From assembly GCA_008508345.1 (NCBI GenBank), contig QNGE01003650.1, positions 1 to 64,000 on the forward strand: DNA of 64,000 nucleotides. The letters are read 5' to 3'. The notes under the pieces are model-generated. The model was given only the letters and a program-made list of their open reading frames with translations. It ran no database searches and had not been told where the DNA came from. This document shows, in pieces, positions 21,968 to 35,400 of this stretch (its first letter is position 1; the number at the start of each line of letters is the position of its first letter). Made by a program: the position numbers and the translations under genes. The DNA is from Paragonimus westermani. Taxonomy: Eukaryota > Platyhelminthes > Trematoda > Plagiorchiida > Troglotrematidae.

Positions 21968-24900
21968 TATATTAGTGATCGACCACAGGCGCATTCGCTT
22001 GGGAGCAGAAAATATGGAAAAATCTGAACGCCATAAGCGAACTTTTATTCAGGGGTAGACGGCAGTCTCCCGGTTAGGTACACCAAAAGAAAAGCTGAGG
22101 AATTCAGCAGACTCCCATAATAAAAACGATTCTATGTCCTGGATACCAAAGAGTTGCAACACCGTATCTCACAACTCTGGAAACATCGAAAAAGCAGATA
22201 TGAGTATAGTTGTGTCCGCTAAGTCACAGTGCTTTATTGTCCTGAATTCAATTCCACTCCCCAATAGGAATACCAATAAAACTCTTCTTTAGTGATGCAA
22301 CAGAATACTGTGTGTGGAGGTTTTTGCAACTGGTTTGAGTAAAAAGGCCACTGTAAGCCATTCTGTACCTTGGATCACTAATGTCAACATGTAAACAACA
22401 CCACTCGCACGTAACACGTCGATGTTCTATTCGAATCAGTTCACTTACCCGTACCGGAAACATTCAGACAGGGAGCGCAGCCGTAAGTACTTGTACAATT
22501 ATCCACGTTGTCACTAGCCTCCTCCTGGTTCAGTTCAGTCAGGTATGGCTAGCAGCACGGAGCTATGAAGTGAGAACTCTTCCCAGTTAGTTAAATAGTC
22601 GGATCTCAAAAACCTTCACCGTGTCGTCATCTCGACCTCCTAAGTTTCACGCCATTTCTCCTTTCCTTCTTACACTCATCGTCACTCCCTGCTCAGGATG
22701 TACTGACTGGAAATCAGACTCAAAATCTACAGATAAACACAATCGAATAAAATATTCGTCCAAAGGGCGATACGACGATTGGGTTTCATGGTTGTATGCC
22801 TGACGCGAAAGTCAGTTGCATGAATGCCTGGATTTCCGTACTGAGGAATCTGGAGTGATCCCTACTTTCTTCCTCCACTCCGATTTTTCATTGTCTCCTC
22901 ACATTGCTCCTAAATGGTTATGCCAACCGCTTTGGGAAACGTTGGGTAAATTTAACATAGAGTTCGAGTTACTCATGAGTAGCGTACCAGACTAACCAAT
23001 TTCTTCATCGGCACTACAAGTTCCATGTACCTTAGCGACGTCGGTGAACTTTGGAACGAGCTGCCACCGAAATCCAACCGGGGAATTCATTTCCCTAGAA
23101 AATTCGGTGAATTTCGCATGATACAGTAGGATGGGGGCTATCGGAGACTCCAAATACGAAGCTGTTGAGCTTCCGGCGCAGGTTACTTGGTATGGTATGT
23201 TGTTCATGTGACTGGTTCAGGTTCGGCCGAAAACAGGGATTTACATAGTAAGAAGTAATCTGATTGTTTACTCAGGCTTTGTATCCGCTAGAAAGCTACG
23301 TTAGTGAGTGAAGACATGAGTTCAATATCTGGGGATATTACTGCAGCACCCGTCGATGGTTTCAGTCTGGTCACTAAAACTAGCATTTCCGTTGATCGAC
23401 AACCTGAGCAGTGTTCATAAGCCCGCAGAGATTTTAATTCGACGGAGCCTAGTATGAGGTCACTGTAACAGTGGTCAGTACACAATCTTCACCATCACAA
23501 GGGTCGAAGTTATGGTGTGGGTTCAACTGAGGGTGAGTGCTGCTGTTGGAAATGCGTGCACTACTAACGTTCGAAGCTGATGAGTATAAGGTATTCATGA
23601 AGAGGGCAGTTACGAACGAATTTGAACAACGCTTATTCCACAGCACGCCAAGAATTTGGTTGATGTGGGTGATACACCTTTAGTCTTCAAAACAAACCCA
23701 CACAAGCGTTCATGTTACCGAACTGAAATCTGGAGTATTATCACGTGACCTAGGTTGGTGATGAAACTGCACACCACTTGAACCGGAACTAGTGAAATTT
23801 TCGTGACGCAGTTGGTTGGACCCGTTCATTGTTCATAATGTGCTCATTATTGAGAATTAGTTGGAATTGGTCGCACCTTCTATGCGATATTTTCCCATGC
23901 TGTTAAAACCCATTGATGTCCACACTCTGAAGTTATCAGCAACCTCGTACAGCGATTTCAATGTTCATAATCGCTTTTTACAATTTTATCGTTTTGATAA
24001 TTCAGATTATCGGTTGTCTAGATGAAAATACTCATAGCTGGCCTATTGCCAATTACCCTCCGAAACAAATGAAGCCAATATGACTTTAGTATAATATTGG
24101 ATTAGATCCATCTTGCTCACCGTCGCCACGAATTCTATCGGCCGAAGAATGCATGAAAAAACGAGCGCAACGATGCCGGATGATGACCGTTATTACGCGT
24201 AAGCCTAGAAAGGACATTTTGCTCATGTATCGGTCGACTGTTGATCACTGCACAGCAAGAGTCTACAATTTAAGGTAAATTAATCGATTAATTCTAATTG
24301 GCAGAGGTTATCTTGCCTGCAATCTTAACAACATAACATAAAACCTTGACAATAAATTTGCGACAAATTCTACTCTCTATGAAGAATAAGGCAGTAATCT
24401 CGCTAAACGATGAGCGTTCAGGTAACACTTTGCATCTGGTCTCAATCAGATTATCGTCTAACATTCGAAGGTCACTCAAATTTGCAGAACTTACTACCTG
24501 AAAGATATTTTGATGAGATAGGCTATATAGTTAGTTTGTTGTAATTTTTTGTTTATCCGTTTATTCATTTGGTCTAGATGAATACCCGCTTGCACCCACT
24601 GATACGCAATCCGGCTCTTATTGGAAAGAAAGCTGTCGACCCCTAGACTAAACGCTCTTCTCCGCTTACTCATGTGAAGCAGGCGATTTGGCCATCCTAT
24701 CCATTCTTATCAGATATTTTGACCACTCGGTGCTTCAGTCTCCTTTCCTATGAATTATCTCCTAGTGTGCTCTGATCGACCGTGGCTTCGTTAACAATGG
24801 AGTTATAAACAATGTATGTTTCTACTTGGTTTTCGGAGGAAACAAAAAAGCACAATCAGTTAGATCAGCCATATCACGGATTAACCGGTTAAAAATGGTA

Positions 24901-26626
24901 GTCGTTGCTTTTGATGTAAACAATACAGTTTGTCATTCGCGAAACAGCTAAAAAGATAACTTCATTTTTAGGCTGATAGAATACAGTTACCTAGGCGTCT
25001 AGATACGAATGTTCTTACTGGGGACCGTATTCTACAAACGGAATATTTATCATGTCCAAGGAGGAGACTAACAAATGGCCTACAACTTGTAATGAAGTAC
25101 CCTGAGGTAATAGAACCGAATCTTTCTTCTAGACAGTCTATAGGGAACATTAAATTTCCACCATAAAACGGATCGGCACCAGAGAGCACTAGATGCATAG
25201 CAAGACATTTTGGTAGTGAGCTGTAGGAAAGAGCTGAAGTCTACAGGGAGACTATGGCCAGTAGATAGGTAAATATACTGTTTATGTAACCAGTTAGATA
25301 AGGAAGTCATGTTAGCTTCGGGGTTCTGTGTTGATTTGCTAATACTTATTACGATTGTTTGCTGGTATGACCTCGATTTGATGAAGTGTGTTGGGATTGT
25401 CTGATCATTGATGTAACGGACAAAGTGCCTCTAGTAAGCCGTTATTCTTGTGTTGAACCCGTATTCGGTCCGACCCGTGCCTTACGTTGCCCTGTGTTGG
25501 TTACCCTTCAGTTGACACTACGCATCATCCAGCCCGTTGGTTCTGTACAGTTGACGTTTTCATGAGAAATCACAATTGGGTTTTGTTACATTTATCACGT
25601 TAAAGAGGTCGTATTTAGTACAATACGAAACCACTGTCCTCACTGCTGCCTCCAACCTTCTATATCTGAACGGGTTAATTTACTAGTGTCACGCCACTAG
25701 GCGTCAACCAACCGTTTCGTCGGCATCGACCCGTCGCTCGTAGTTGTCAGCGAGATTGGTCTTAACGACTACGTGTTTTGGATCGACTGAGGCCGTAGAA
25801 AACTAACAATCTGCATTTCAGTTAACCGCCCGGCATACTTGTTCTACACGGTAATACGCTTGCTGGCAAAAAGGAGTGAGATTAGCTAGGTTAAAAGTTC
25901 CCAGTGAGATCTTGCCGATAGAAAGTTACAATAAGGTCTTATTTAGACTGTTTCCAGCCGGTAATTTGTATGACGAAGGGTAAGGACACAAGTTACCGAA
26001 CAGTTGTATGTTGCTTGATGCATACGAGTGGGTGTAAGGTGACCAATAATACTGTGGGCACAACATGGCAAATCAGAGTTGTACTTCGATGGGCGTCTGA
26101 TAATCATGTCACGTTACCGACTCATTCTCAATACATTCGAACACGGTTTAACTCAAACCACCACACTGCAAAAATTACAGCCGAAAACGCTTAGTTTTAC
26201 TTCTGAATAAAGTGATTAAATGAGTTAATGTCCTTCCTTGAGTTATGACCGGAAGAAATTCTCTAATTACTATCAAGCATGTGCTATATAACAGAAAAGT
26301 ATAGAGTTGAAATCATGACTAACAAGTGGACTAGGACATAAGGAAAACATACATCTGTGCTAATTGCCAATCAGTCACTATTACTGTTATCGCGACAGAA
26401 ATAAACTAACCGAGTCTAGCTGAACAAATCAACGTGTCTGCGCTCCATTCAGATTTGTTCCGCTAAAAGGCTGTTTTCTAGCAACTGTTATTCACGTTTC
26501 AGACGCCTATGCAGAAAGAATGATCGTCCAGTTCCGTAAACAGTGGAACGCCGTTATGAAGAATGCCTTTGTAATGCAAAGAGCGTTATAAAGAAGTGTA
26601 TATCCCGCCTACCAGTATCGTCACAA
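21968..26626. other. Unassigned non-coding stretch
   Basis: Nothing recognised. A GTAAGT at 22481 lies beside a weak open frame (22381-22590), but no conserved protein is visible. The region 25400-25800 has no identifiable domain. Confidence 0.4.
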
Positions 26627-27470
26627 GCAGCAGTACATCAGTTGTTCTCAGTGTTGCTTAACCGCCATACAATCATGAACAAAAAACGAAGCATTGGGCG
26701 GAAAGAAAGGGGAAAAGAGGAAGGGACCGAGTCACTAAAAACATTGCTACGTCCACAGTCGAACATTCAACATCGAGGTGCCTACACCTTGAGAACAAAC
26801 AACCGAGCTGTAAGTAAAAGTAACACGTCATCAGCCAGACAGCTGCCTCACGACGTTCGCTGCCCCCGGTATGAAATGCACTCATTTCACAGACAACTCG
26901 GACAAACAACGATAACATTCACGCCACTGAACTCAATTAACCGCCATCTCACCTTATTTCCTCAGTCACCGAATCTGTGAGTCGCAACGCCCTAGCCTGC
27001 GAGAAGAACCCGAGCTGGAGTGACCAACACCTTAGTTAACGATTTCATTTCTCTACGGCAGGTCATCTGTCCATCTCATACCTTACGCCATCAGGCTGTG
27101 ACATCGGCAAAGGGTGTTCAGTGTGGCAGTAGGTTAGTTGACATTCTTAGCAGGTGGTTTAATTATGTCAACCTGCGCGCACTTAATAACTGAACAAAAC
27201 AGCCCGCTTTGTACTCGTTGTCAAGTAGCCGCTTCCTAACCTCCCATTGCTTACTTGTTGACGCCATCTGATAGCAGCGACCGAACGCAGTCATAGGTGG
27301 CCAAATATTTGAAGACGGTTCACGTCTTCCACTCTGAGCGGTCATGTTTCGCTATCGCAAAGTGATGCAGCCCTCACAGTTACCTTATACGCGCGACCCT
27401 CAAGTCTCAGAGAGAAGCCTCTCTGCCATGACAGATATCCCTTCCAGAGACATCTGTATACATAATCACG
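26627..27470 (-). mobile_element. RTE/CR1-like LINE, 5'-truncated copy 2
   Basis: The minus strand carries the 3' end of the LINE found at 59235-61048. The 3' UTR ends at about 26627 ('agcagtacatca' on +), the C-terminal coding region spans about 26960-27340 and the Leu-Arg-Val-Glu-Asp-like region lies near 27320. Similarity fades near 27470. The frame is broken. The plus-strand frames at 26543-26980 and 27344-27811 are antisense shadows or run out of the element. Confidence 0.8.
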
Positions 27471-28845
27471 AATATCTTATTGCAGTATGTAAATGGAGCA
27501 TTCCCATGCATATTTATGTTCGCTGTAACGAAAGATGCATGATAAACCACAGCTCAATAGATATCATGCCAGCTGTAGGAATGCCGACAGATGCGGATAA
27601 GCGACTTATGTCCACAGCTATGGATTTTGCCAGGCTGGTGAAGTTGAATTCATGGTGTGTACTACGTTTGCTTGCAATGAATTGCTCCACGTTACATAAG
27701 CCCACACCTTCACGAAAAAGAAAGGAAAAGCTTGGGCGTCAGAACCGGAGGAAAGGTAAGAACACACCGTCTGCTCGTTATGATCAGCTCCGTGTGACTC
27801 AACGAAGATGAGCAGTATTCACGAGGACTACCGGTAATTCAACCGAGGTGAAAGGGGGGCGATGTTGACTGTGTTGTTCAGAAAATACACTGCAAATACC
27901 GTTCAGCTACATTCCGTAGAGCGAGGGATGAGGATTATATGCCTAGATGAAACGTTACATGCTCCAAGGTAAGTCATGCATATCACTGGGTTCCATGGGG
28001 TGGTTGAATCATCATTTTAGTGACCATGCTGAATGAGTAACTGAAGTGGTTAGTCACCAGTATGGTTCTGGTTAGTGAACTAAGAGAGTAGGTTGCCTTC
28101 GTGATCTACACTAGGTAAAACGGTGGATACCTCAGATATAGGTCGTAAACGACGCAAATGAACATATAAGCATCCTGTGAAAAGTGACTTTTGAGATACC
28201 TTGCTGCTTCGTTGAGCTTCACAGGACCATTCATGCATCATTGTCATTTCTGATTTGTTAATGGTGAAAGTGTTTTGTTTAACCACTTTGACAGTGAACT
28301 GACGAGGTGATCGTTTTGAAGATCAGAATACGTACTGATAAAGGGTAAAAATTTACGGAGTTGCCCACGTCATCACAAGTGAAGAAGCTAATTCCGGCTG
28401 TGAACGTAAGTGATAACTGCGATCACGAAGTGGTCCCCTCAGTTGATTGCGATGTACAGGAAGGAATCACGATATTTGTTGGAGGATAGACACAATCATT
28501 ATCAGTAAGGATAGATGGACTTACTTTTCAGAAAAGAAAGAACCCATGAACACGCTTTTTACAACATGTGATTTAAACGTTGAACAAGGACCTACTCTCA
28601 CAAACGAAAGTTCCCCAAACCGTATGAAGTTGATGGATACCACGCTATTTTGATGTCCAATGTTACAAATGTGATAAAACGCAACGCAGGTGAAGAAGAG
28701 TCACCAATGAGAGAAACTGATGACACATACAGCGATTAGTTAGAACAAATGGTAGTGTTATGCAGATTCCGTTGCCGTAATTTTCGGTCCGTTTGGAGGA
28801 AGACGGAGCAAATCCCTAAGTGGCTAGTGCAAACAATGACTTGAT
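27471..28845. other. Unassigned non-coding stretch
   Basis: Nothing recognised. The 28447-28653 frame has no identifiable motif. Confidence 0.45.
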
Positions 28846-29075
28846 GTGGGTCAGTATACCGACACCCGACCAGAAATCAGGCGTCTTCGACTGCAAAAAC
28901 ACGTAAACGCAACAGGTCATGTGGTTGACCCCACTACTTCATTCATAGTCCTATTGCGTGATCGCACCCACAGGTTGCCGGCGTTCTCCGAGGCATTGTT
29001 AATCAAGCGTCACGTACCGGCACTCTGTTAGCAAAATGTGCTAACGCAATCAATTTCGTTAGCGTGCCACCGAAC
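28846..29075 (+). pseudogene. C-terminal fragment of a second PLE-type protein
   Basis: The plus-strand frame reads Arg-Leu-Gln-Lys-His-Val, then Thr-Gly-His-Val-Val-Asp-Pro, then Phe-Ser-Glu-Ala-Leu-x-Ile-Lys-Arg and Pro-Ala-Leu-Cys. After one TAG it continues Gln-Asn-Val-Leu-x-Gln-Ser-Ile-Ser-Leu. This matches the end of GIY-YIG-containing retroelement proteins of flukes, which typically have Thr-Gly-His, Ala-Glu-Ala-x-Ala-Ile and Leu-Cys-x-Gln-Lys. It differs clearly from PLE1 and PLE2. Upstream RT sequence is not visible, so this is a short relic. Confidence 0.55.
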
Positions 29076-31766
29076 CCTCACTGCACGCATGTGATGTTCG
29101 TCCATTTCATTGTTTTGTCGCCAACCTCTTAATGTGTATGAGTGAATGTTCCATGTAAACGACTGAAAGGAATAAACGAAATGCCTGCATCTCGCAATGT
29201 GTCTTGTCGTCTTGATGAACTGGATAGAGGGAACGCAATATTTCGGACTTGGTTGTTGTAGAGGTAAATTTTCTCTAGTTGTCCGCGAAAACAGACTGAG
29301 TGTTTGGGTTTCATCTGCCCTTCCATTCCGACGGACTGTACTTATTAAGATCAACAAAATTCATTTAATTCTCCAATGCTGAGTACGTTTGAAGTGATCA
29401 TAAACAAATTAGAAATACCGTGGCTCGATCGGGACCGACCCGTTGTCAGTCGTGAAAATAAGTGACGCACTCTCATATAATATTGACGCAGCCACAACCT
29501 CTTGGGATGAGGTGCGCCGTTCGCGCCAGAACAAATCTCGAGGTCTGCAGAAGGTCTGAGGTTACAAGACAAACCAGAACCGATTCGGGCGCCCAATACA
29601 CGTGGACTAGTAACCTGTACACGCTCTTTCCGTTTGTCTATGGTTCCAAATGACCTGAAGCGAGAGTGTCGTACTCAGGTTCCACGAAATAAAGAAAACT
29701 TTGAACACAATGATGGTGACAGAAAATGTTGAAGCATTGGTCAGCAAGGAAGCTGAACGTTAGAGATACAGCAGAAGTCAGCCTTTTAGTATCATGTTTT
29801 TCGTGCAGTTCTAACGCTTCTTACAGAAGTGAGGGGAGTTGTGAGGTGGTTCTCATAAAGGTAGGCCGCTGCAGGTGACGTACATCATAGCAACTGATGA
29901 GACGCTAGCAAGAAGTTTCACTTCCTGCCATTCACAGACATACGGGGGATGAGAATCTTATAGTAAAATCGTCCAGAAGACTCAATCAAGAACGTTGGTG
30001 ATAGTATTGGAAGACTTAAGAGCAAAGGCCTACAAAACCGAATTTCGGTTTCGATATATGCTTAGTTTGAAAACAGGCAGCGTCGGACATAGTTGAGATA
30101 GACAACGCCGGAAAGGCGTACGGATACGAATATGCGTATTGACAAGATTAACGTCCATTGCACCCGTCTGTAATGATCGATTCTGCTAATCTTACCTTTT
30201 CTCTATGGCTGACTGCTATCGATTCGTGTGCTTCTGCTGTCCTGTTTGATGCAGGTGAAGTGTGTGATTAGGAAATTTCATAAAATGTCCCCAGTCACAC
30301 ATTCCGTAGTTCTGAGATAAGAATCAGAAGCGATGCAAACAGAAGAGTTCGTGTACTAACGTTTCAAGTCGACGAATAACCACACGACAGAAAATGCTGA
30401 CAACGCCGTTACACGAGTGCATCCTCCATACATGATGCTCAAGAACATGAGCAAGTTGATGAGAAACAGTGCATTTCGATGTGTCAAAGAGTACAAAGAA
30501 ATATAACGCCGATACACAAAACTAACTAAGCTTAATTAGAAAAAGTAGAGCAAAGGAATTCGTGATACTGGCCAATAAAACGCTATATGAGGAAAATCGT
30601 TCACCTTTCTTAAAAACGACCGGAGTGCTGTAACATACGACCAAAAACAAAAATGGGCAAAGACAGAGGCTACGTTAAGAAATCTGCTGGAGTAGGGATG
30701 ATCACAGCCAATCAGACGATGAACCAGCTCCACAAGTTGGCAAGACAAACTAGTTACACTATGCAATCAAAAAGGTAGAATGTAAAAGCACTGAAGGGTG
30801 ACGACAACATGCGGAATCAGAGTTTAAGTGGAACTGGCTGGAATGGGAGGACGGTAAAACATCACTGGCGGTTTGATTGTACCAATCAGTTTAAATAAAA
30901 AGCTGAAAAATATGCAAAAGCATGGCACTAATGGCGCGTAAAGGCAGTCTGCCATTTAACTGGCATGAGGTCACGTGAAAGCGCATACAATCTGCTTCCA
31001 GCGATTAGGCACAGTCATTACTGCAACTGTGTGCGAGGACGTCGTCCGGATGGGCCCTGCGGTTTCTCGAATTTGGGCTTTTGTTCTATCGGTTTCGGGT
31101 AAAGAATATCCAGAAGATATCCTGCAGTGAGCTCCTTCATATTATCCGTTTCCAGCTGGTCAATAAACAACAAAGAAAGAAATCAATTATCGATTATTGG
31201 AGTGCAGCTCACGAAAATACGAAAAAAAGTCAGCAGTACGAAAAACAGCACACAACCGCAAATGCATTGCAAACTAATTAACCGAAGTACGATGAAATAA
31301 GCAGATGACAGATGGCAACAAATGTATGGGTGAAAAACCACCGAACGAAAGTGTTTGTCAAAAACATGCTGAACTTTCAGGTGGTAAACAGGCAATATTG
31401 GAACGGTTGAAAATACACGAAGACGAGGACACACTGCTTAAACCAGAGAGCACATCACCAACATACCACATTGTCTGATGCGGCGTTATGGTAACGGCCA
31501 ACACAATTCAGAAATTAAGCTTGACAAACGATAAGCATCGTCAGTAACGTAAAGCGTCATTATTTGTTTCTATGTGACACAGGCTAAATATTTTCGCAAG
31601 ATAGGAATCAATGAAAAAATTGGTTATGGAAAGTGGTTTAGGAAATCATAGAGAATTCTTAGGAGATCCCTACATGCGTCCCATTAATGCATCGTCGCGC
31701 TATTCAGCTGTCGACTGATGCAGCGGTCATGTAGGAAAGGTATATTAAAGCCATTTGAATATTTTT
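29076..31766. other. Unassigned, plus strand A-rich in parts
   Basis: No gene recognised. From about 29700 to 31450 the plus strand is noticeably A-rich, and the complementary frames therefore look Phe/Leu-rich. These frames (for example 30536-30766 and 31183-31434 on -) are compositional, not membrane proteins. Confidence 0.4.
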
Positions 31767-31997
31767 AGATGAGACCCAACTGCTGGGCATAGAAATTGTA
31801 TTGTTAATGAGTAGTGTGGCAGATTTGTGTTTTTAGATGAGACCCCATTGTAAAAAGTCAGGGCTTAGGCTGGAGAGCGCTTGCCGCGTTCAGGCATGCT
31901 GTGTCTGTCGCTGGTTCGAATTCAGCCGAAACCATGACTTTTCACAATTGGGTCTCATCTAAAAATCATAAATCTGTCACACTACTCATTAGTAATA
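31767..31997. repeat. Head-to-head SINE-B foldback with tRNA-like centre
   Basis: Inverted arms 31800-31860 and 31935-31997 match closely. Between them, 31861-31933 is tRNA-like: an A-box-like region near 'ggctggagagcgcttgccgc' and the B box 'ggttcgaattc'. The arms correspond to the SINE-B tail ('cacaattgggtctcatctaa' on +). An additional minus-oriented tail piece starts at 31767. The simplest reading is two SINE-B copies facing each other with one head lost. Confidence 0.7.
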
Positions 31998-32337
31998 CCA
32001 GTTGAATATGTTCTAAGACGCCCAAACAATTACGAGAAAGCTAGCTTCCATGTATCGACAGTAAATCACTCGTGTGTTTGAACCAACGGTTACCCGAATA
32101 AACTTGGAGGAGTGGTGTGAGATGTAACTGAGGTTAACTCTAGGAAAATCACAACGTGTGTTTAACATAAAAAGTCCAAAAAAGAGGCTCCAATCTAAGT
32201 CAAGCAGATACATGGAATTGGTACTGCCTCAGAACAGTACTTCCTTTGGCTAATCAAAGCGGTCAGACCAAACGATGTTATCCGAAAAAATCACTGTGCA
32301 GCTCCACTCACAAGTGACGATTTGGCTGGCCTAAGCT
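31998..32337. other. Unassigned
   Basis: Nothing recognised. Confidence 0.4.
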
Positions 32338-32407
32338 GAACACCACTCACAAGCGACTACAACTTCGCATTCCCATAAATTTTTCAGTCAGCCCGTTTCG
32401 AATAGAA
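32338..32407 (-). repeat. SINE-A tail fragment
   Basis: On the minus strand 'attcgaaacgggctg', 'aatgcgaag' and 'gagtggtgttca' follow the order seen in the SINE-A tail at 52430-52495. No tRNA head is visible. Confidence 0.45.
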
Positions 32408-35400
32408 GCACTGTACTCGATTTGCGTCCTTGTAAAACAATAATCAGAAGTTGAACGTCGGACGAGGCGGGGATGTGCACTCTTTTACAATTTGAAGCGA
32501 AGAGGTAAACTGATGCAATAAAATAATTAACACTCATCTATCCAGTAGGTTTTCATGGAAGAGTATGTACTGCTACGTCCCCCCTATGCTTAGCTGACTA
32601 CATCAATGTTCTGGGGTCAAAACGACTCGCACCTCCTGGCTACCAACGCTCACTAGATGCGGAGGAGATCTGAACGACATATTCTTGCAATATTCACTTT
32701 GCCTGTAGTCTTAGGAAGAATTCTACATGTAAGCTAAAGACTACATCCCTATTCATAGATGCACCAGGTAGCCAGTTAATCCCAGAAATCACGTGGCCCC
32801 AAGGAAGTGTTCCAGACCGTTTGCCAAGGTGAGAGATTTAACTGCACAAAGGGACTTGTACAAATAAGAACGTCTGACAAACGGCAGCCAGTTAGCGTAG
32901 TGGAGGAGAGGAGGAAACCAGTGTAACGCGGCACTGCACTCAGGTCAGTTTGATAAGTGCACTTGCCAGCTGCTATGATGGATCGCAATAACTCGATTCA
33001 ATGTTAGCCTTTAATCCACCCTGTACTGGGCGCATGCTGTGGATCATGACGTCTCACTGGTCTAAGTTCCAGTTACCAACCTGCTGGCATGTTTTGCGAT
33101 CGGGTAGTGTTTGTCTCGTTGTCAAAACAGGCTAAATGCTGCATGCGGGCCAGTCAGTAGCTGCAGCTGAATGACAGGGCTGACAGACGTCAGTATGACA
33201 GTCAGTTGTGCTGAACTGTCTTCGAGTTCTAGTTTGCGACTCTCGTGCGATGAATGAGAGCGCTGTTATCCGACGGAGTGGAGTGAACATTACTATCTTT
33301 TGTAAAGTGGTCTCTTGGGACTAGTTCTTTGAATAAAAGATAATGACTATCGACGCTGTGGATAAGACATGTGAAGCAAGTGTTTTCTTATTTTCATGTC
33401 AAATTGCTTGGGTGGATGAAGGATGGTGCGCCTATTTCAAAAACAAAAACACTAGTGGATACGCTGATCACGCGAACGAGACAAATTTGCATACAGGACA
33501 GTCTCACTGGCGAACCGTGCTTTTTCTGCTTTAATATGTCTCGGCAGTGTCTGTAGTGGACTTGGTGTCAAGTTAACATGATCCTGAGGGTTGCTGTGTT
33601 GTTGTTTTGTATCCCCAAAAGCGTTCAAACTAGACGGTGAACTGGTTCAACCATATTGTATTCAGCCGGTATCTGGCTAGATTCATATTGTATTCAACTT
33701 TCGAATAGGTCAAAAGCCTTCGTTTACCGTGAATCTTTTCCTTTGTAAGCATCCGAGGATTTCTTTCCTGCAAGACTGTTCGACACAGAAAGTTCGGTTT
33801 GAGGACGACGTGCGTTGCAGTAGATAAGCTTTACGTCCATGTCATAAAAAACATTGAACGAGACTGAAAGATGTCTGTGCCAGAGAGTTATTTAGGTGTT
33901 TAGGTAATAAGATCTGGGAGTTCGCACCACGAACCATGTGTTCCTTGACTATATTCTGCTCTTACTCTATCGAGAATTATGCCCGACCTCTTGGCTGATT
34001 ATGGCATGAACTGATCATCTGATACACAGATTCATAATTTTTTAGTATGCACGCGAATTGAGAGTCTTCATCAGATGTGGCAGGCAGCGCAGGATGACTA
34101 CAGAGTTTGGTGATCATCTCATACGAAGTGGTAGTATTCAAAAGATTGTCACAATGAGCCACTGCCAATAGACAATCCAGTTCTAGTGACGGAATAGGTA
34201 TAATACTATGGTCGTCCGTGGACGACCAGAAATATCACGGAGAGATGTGGGTTTCAACCGACATCCATACGCTGACGATCCACAAGTCTGTCTCAATTGA
34301 TTGGCCATGCCCGGCTAGGGAGATATCTCATTTAGAGGAAGTACATGTGAGCACTCCGGAGTGTGCATTGTGTACCATGTGGTAATCTCTTACAGTGCGA
34401 AAGTTGAGACAGGGGAACTATCTCCTTGAAATTAAGCGTGATTTTCAATGGTCAATTCGACACTAGATACAAAGTACGGCTGCACGTTAACACGTCAAGG
34501 CTTTTACCGTTATGCAAATTTTTGACTATACGGATTTGCGTTAGTCGTCTCACGGTTGGATTGCACTTCGATCACCTTCAGTTTGATAACATGGCTAGCA
34601 AAGGATAGCACCCCAAAAAGAATGCAAGATCGCTGAAACCGTAATTTATCGTCAAAAATTTGCGAGTGAGTCAACGTAGATAGAGGGGAGCTTGAGAGCA
34701 GGAATCAGTAGACTGTCTACTAGGGTCAGCAATGACCTATGCTCACGAAGAAAGTGAGCCATTTAATAATTCATTTTCTCCAACATGGAGACAATAGCAT
34801 GTGACCCACAAAGGTACGACTAAAAGGAACTCGGCAAAAGTCCGTTTACATTAGTACTGTTACCAAATTGAAAGTACGGGGTGTGTCGGATCGCAATAAG
34901 TCAATATAGGTGTCACATATGCAATACCAGTTCATAATAACGACCAAACATTACTGGCCGTTAGAGCTTGAAAGGTCATATAAGAAGGCTAATTAGGGTA
35001 TAAAAAACATCGATTGATGGGGGAGTCACATTTTAAGTGGTAATGGGAAAAGACATACGGTAACCATGCACACGCGTTCAACAGACTATCAGGTGAACAT
35101 TAATTTGACCACAATCTTTCTAATTGCGCCTATCCCTAAAAATGCAGGTTGGTATTGCTACTCGTAAGGCTAATAACCTTGAAGCATCCGTGACGCATAT
35201 GGTGTGACCGCTTTATTACGAATGCTTCGCAGTGGTTGCTTCATCGATGTAGGAATCGCTTGTCAAGCAAAATTGTGATGGTGTCTGCTAGCTGACACAA
35301 TCACTAAAGTGTTTTCTCTCGGCAGACACATGTGCCACCGCGTGGGGAAGTGATCACGTATGGCACCAGAGATTGCAAACAAATAAACTGTCAGTGTTGG

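Noticed and set aside
27344..27811. 155-codon plus-strand frame as a gene
   Set aside because: Its first third is antisense to LINE copy 2 and the rest has no motif.
30536..31434. Hydrophobic minus-strand frames as membrane proteins
   Set aside because: The Phe/Leu/Cys bias follows from A-rich sequence on the plus strand and recurs in all A-rich blocks.
31861..31933. Functional tRNA gene
   Set aside because: A and B boxes are present but acceptor and anticodon arms do not pair by eye, and the same head occurs in other repeat copies, so it is a SINE head.
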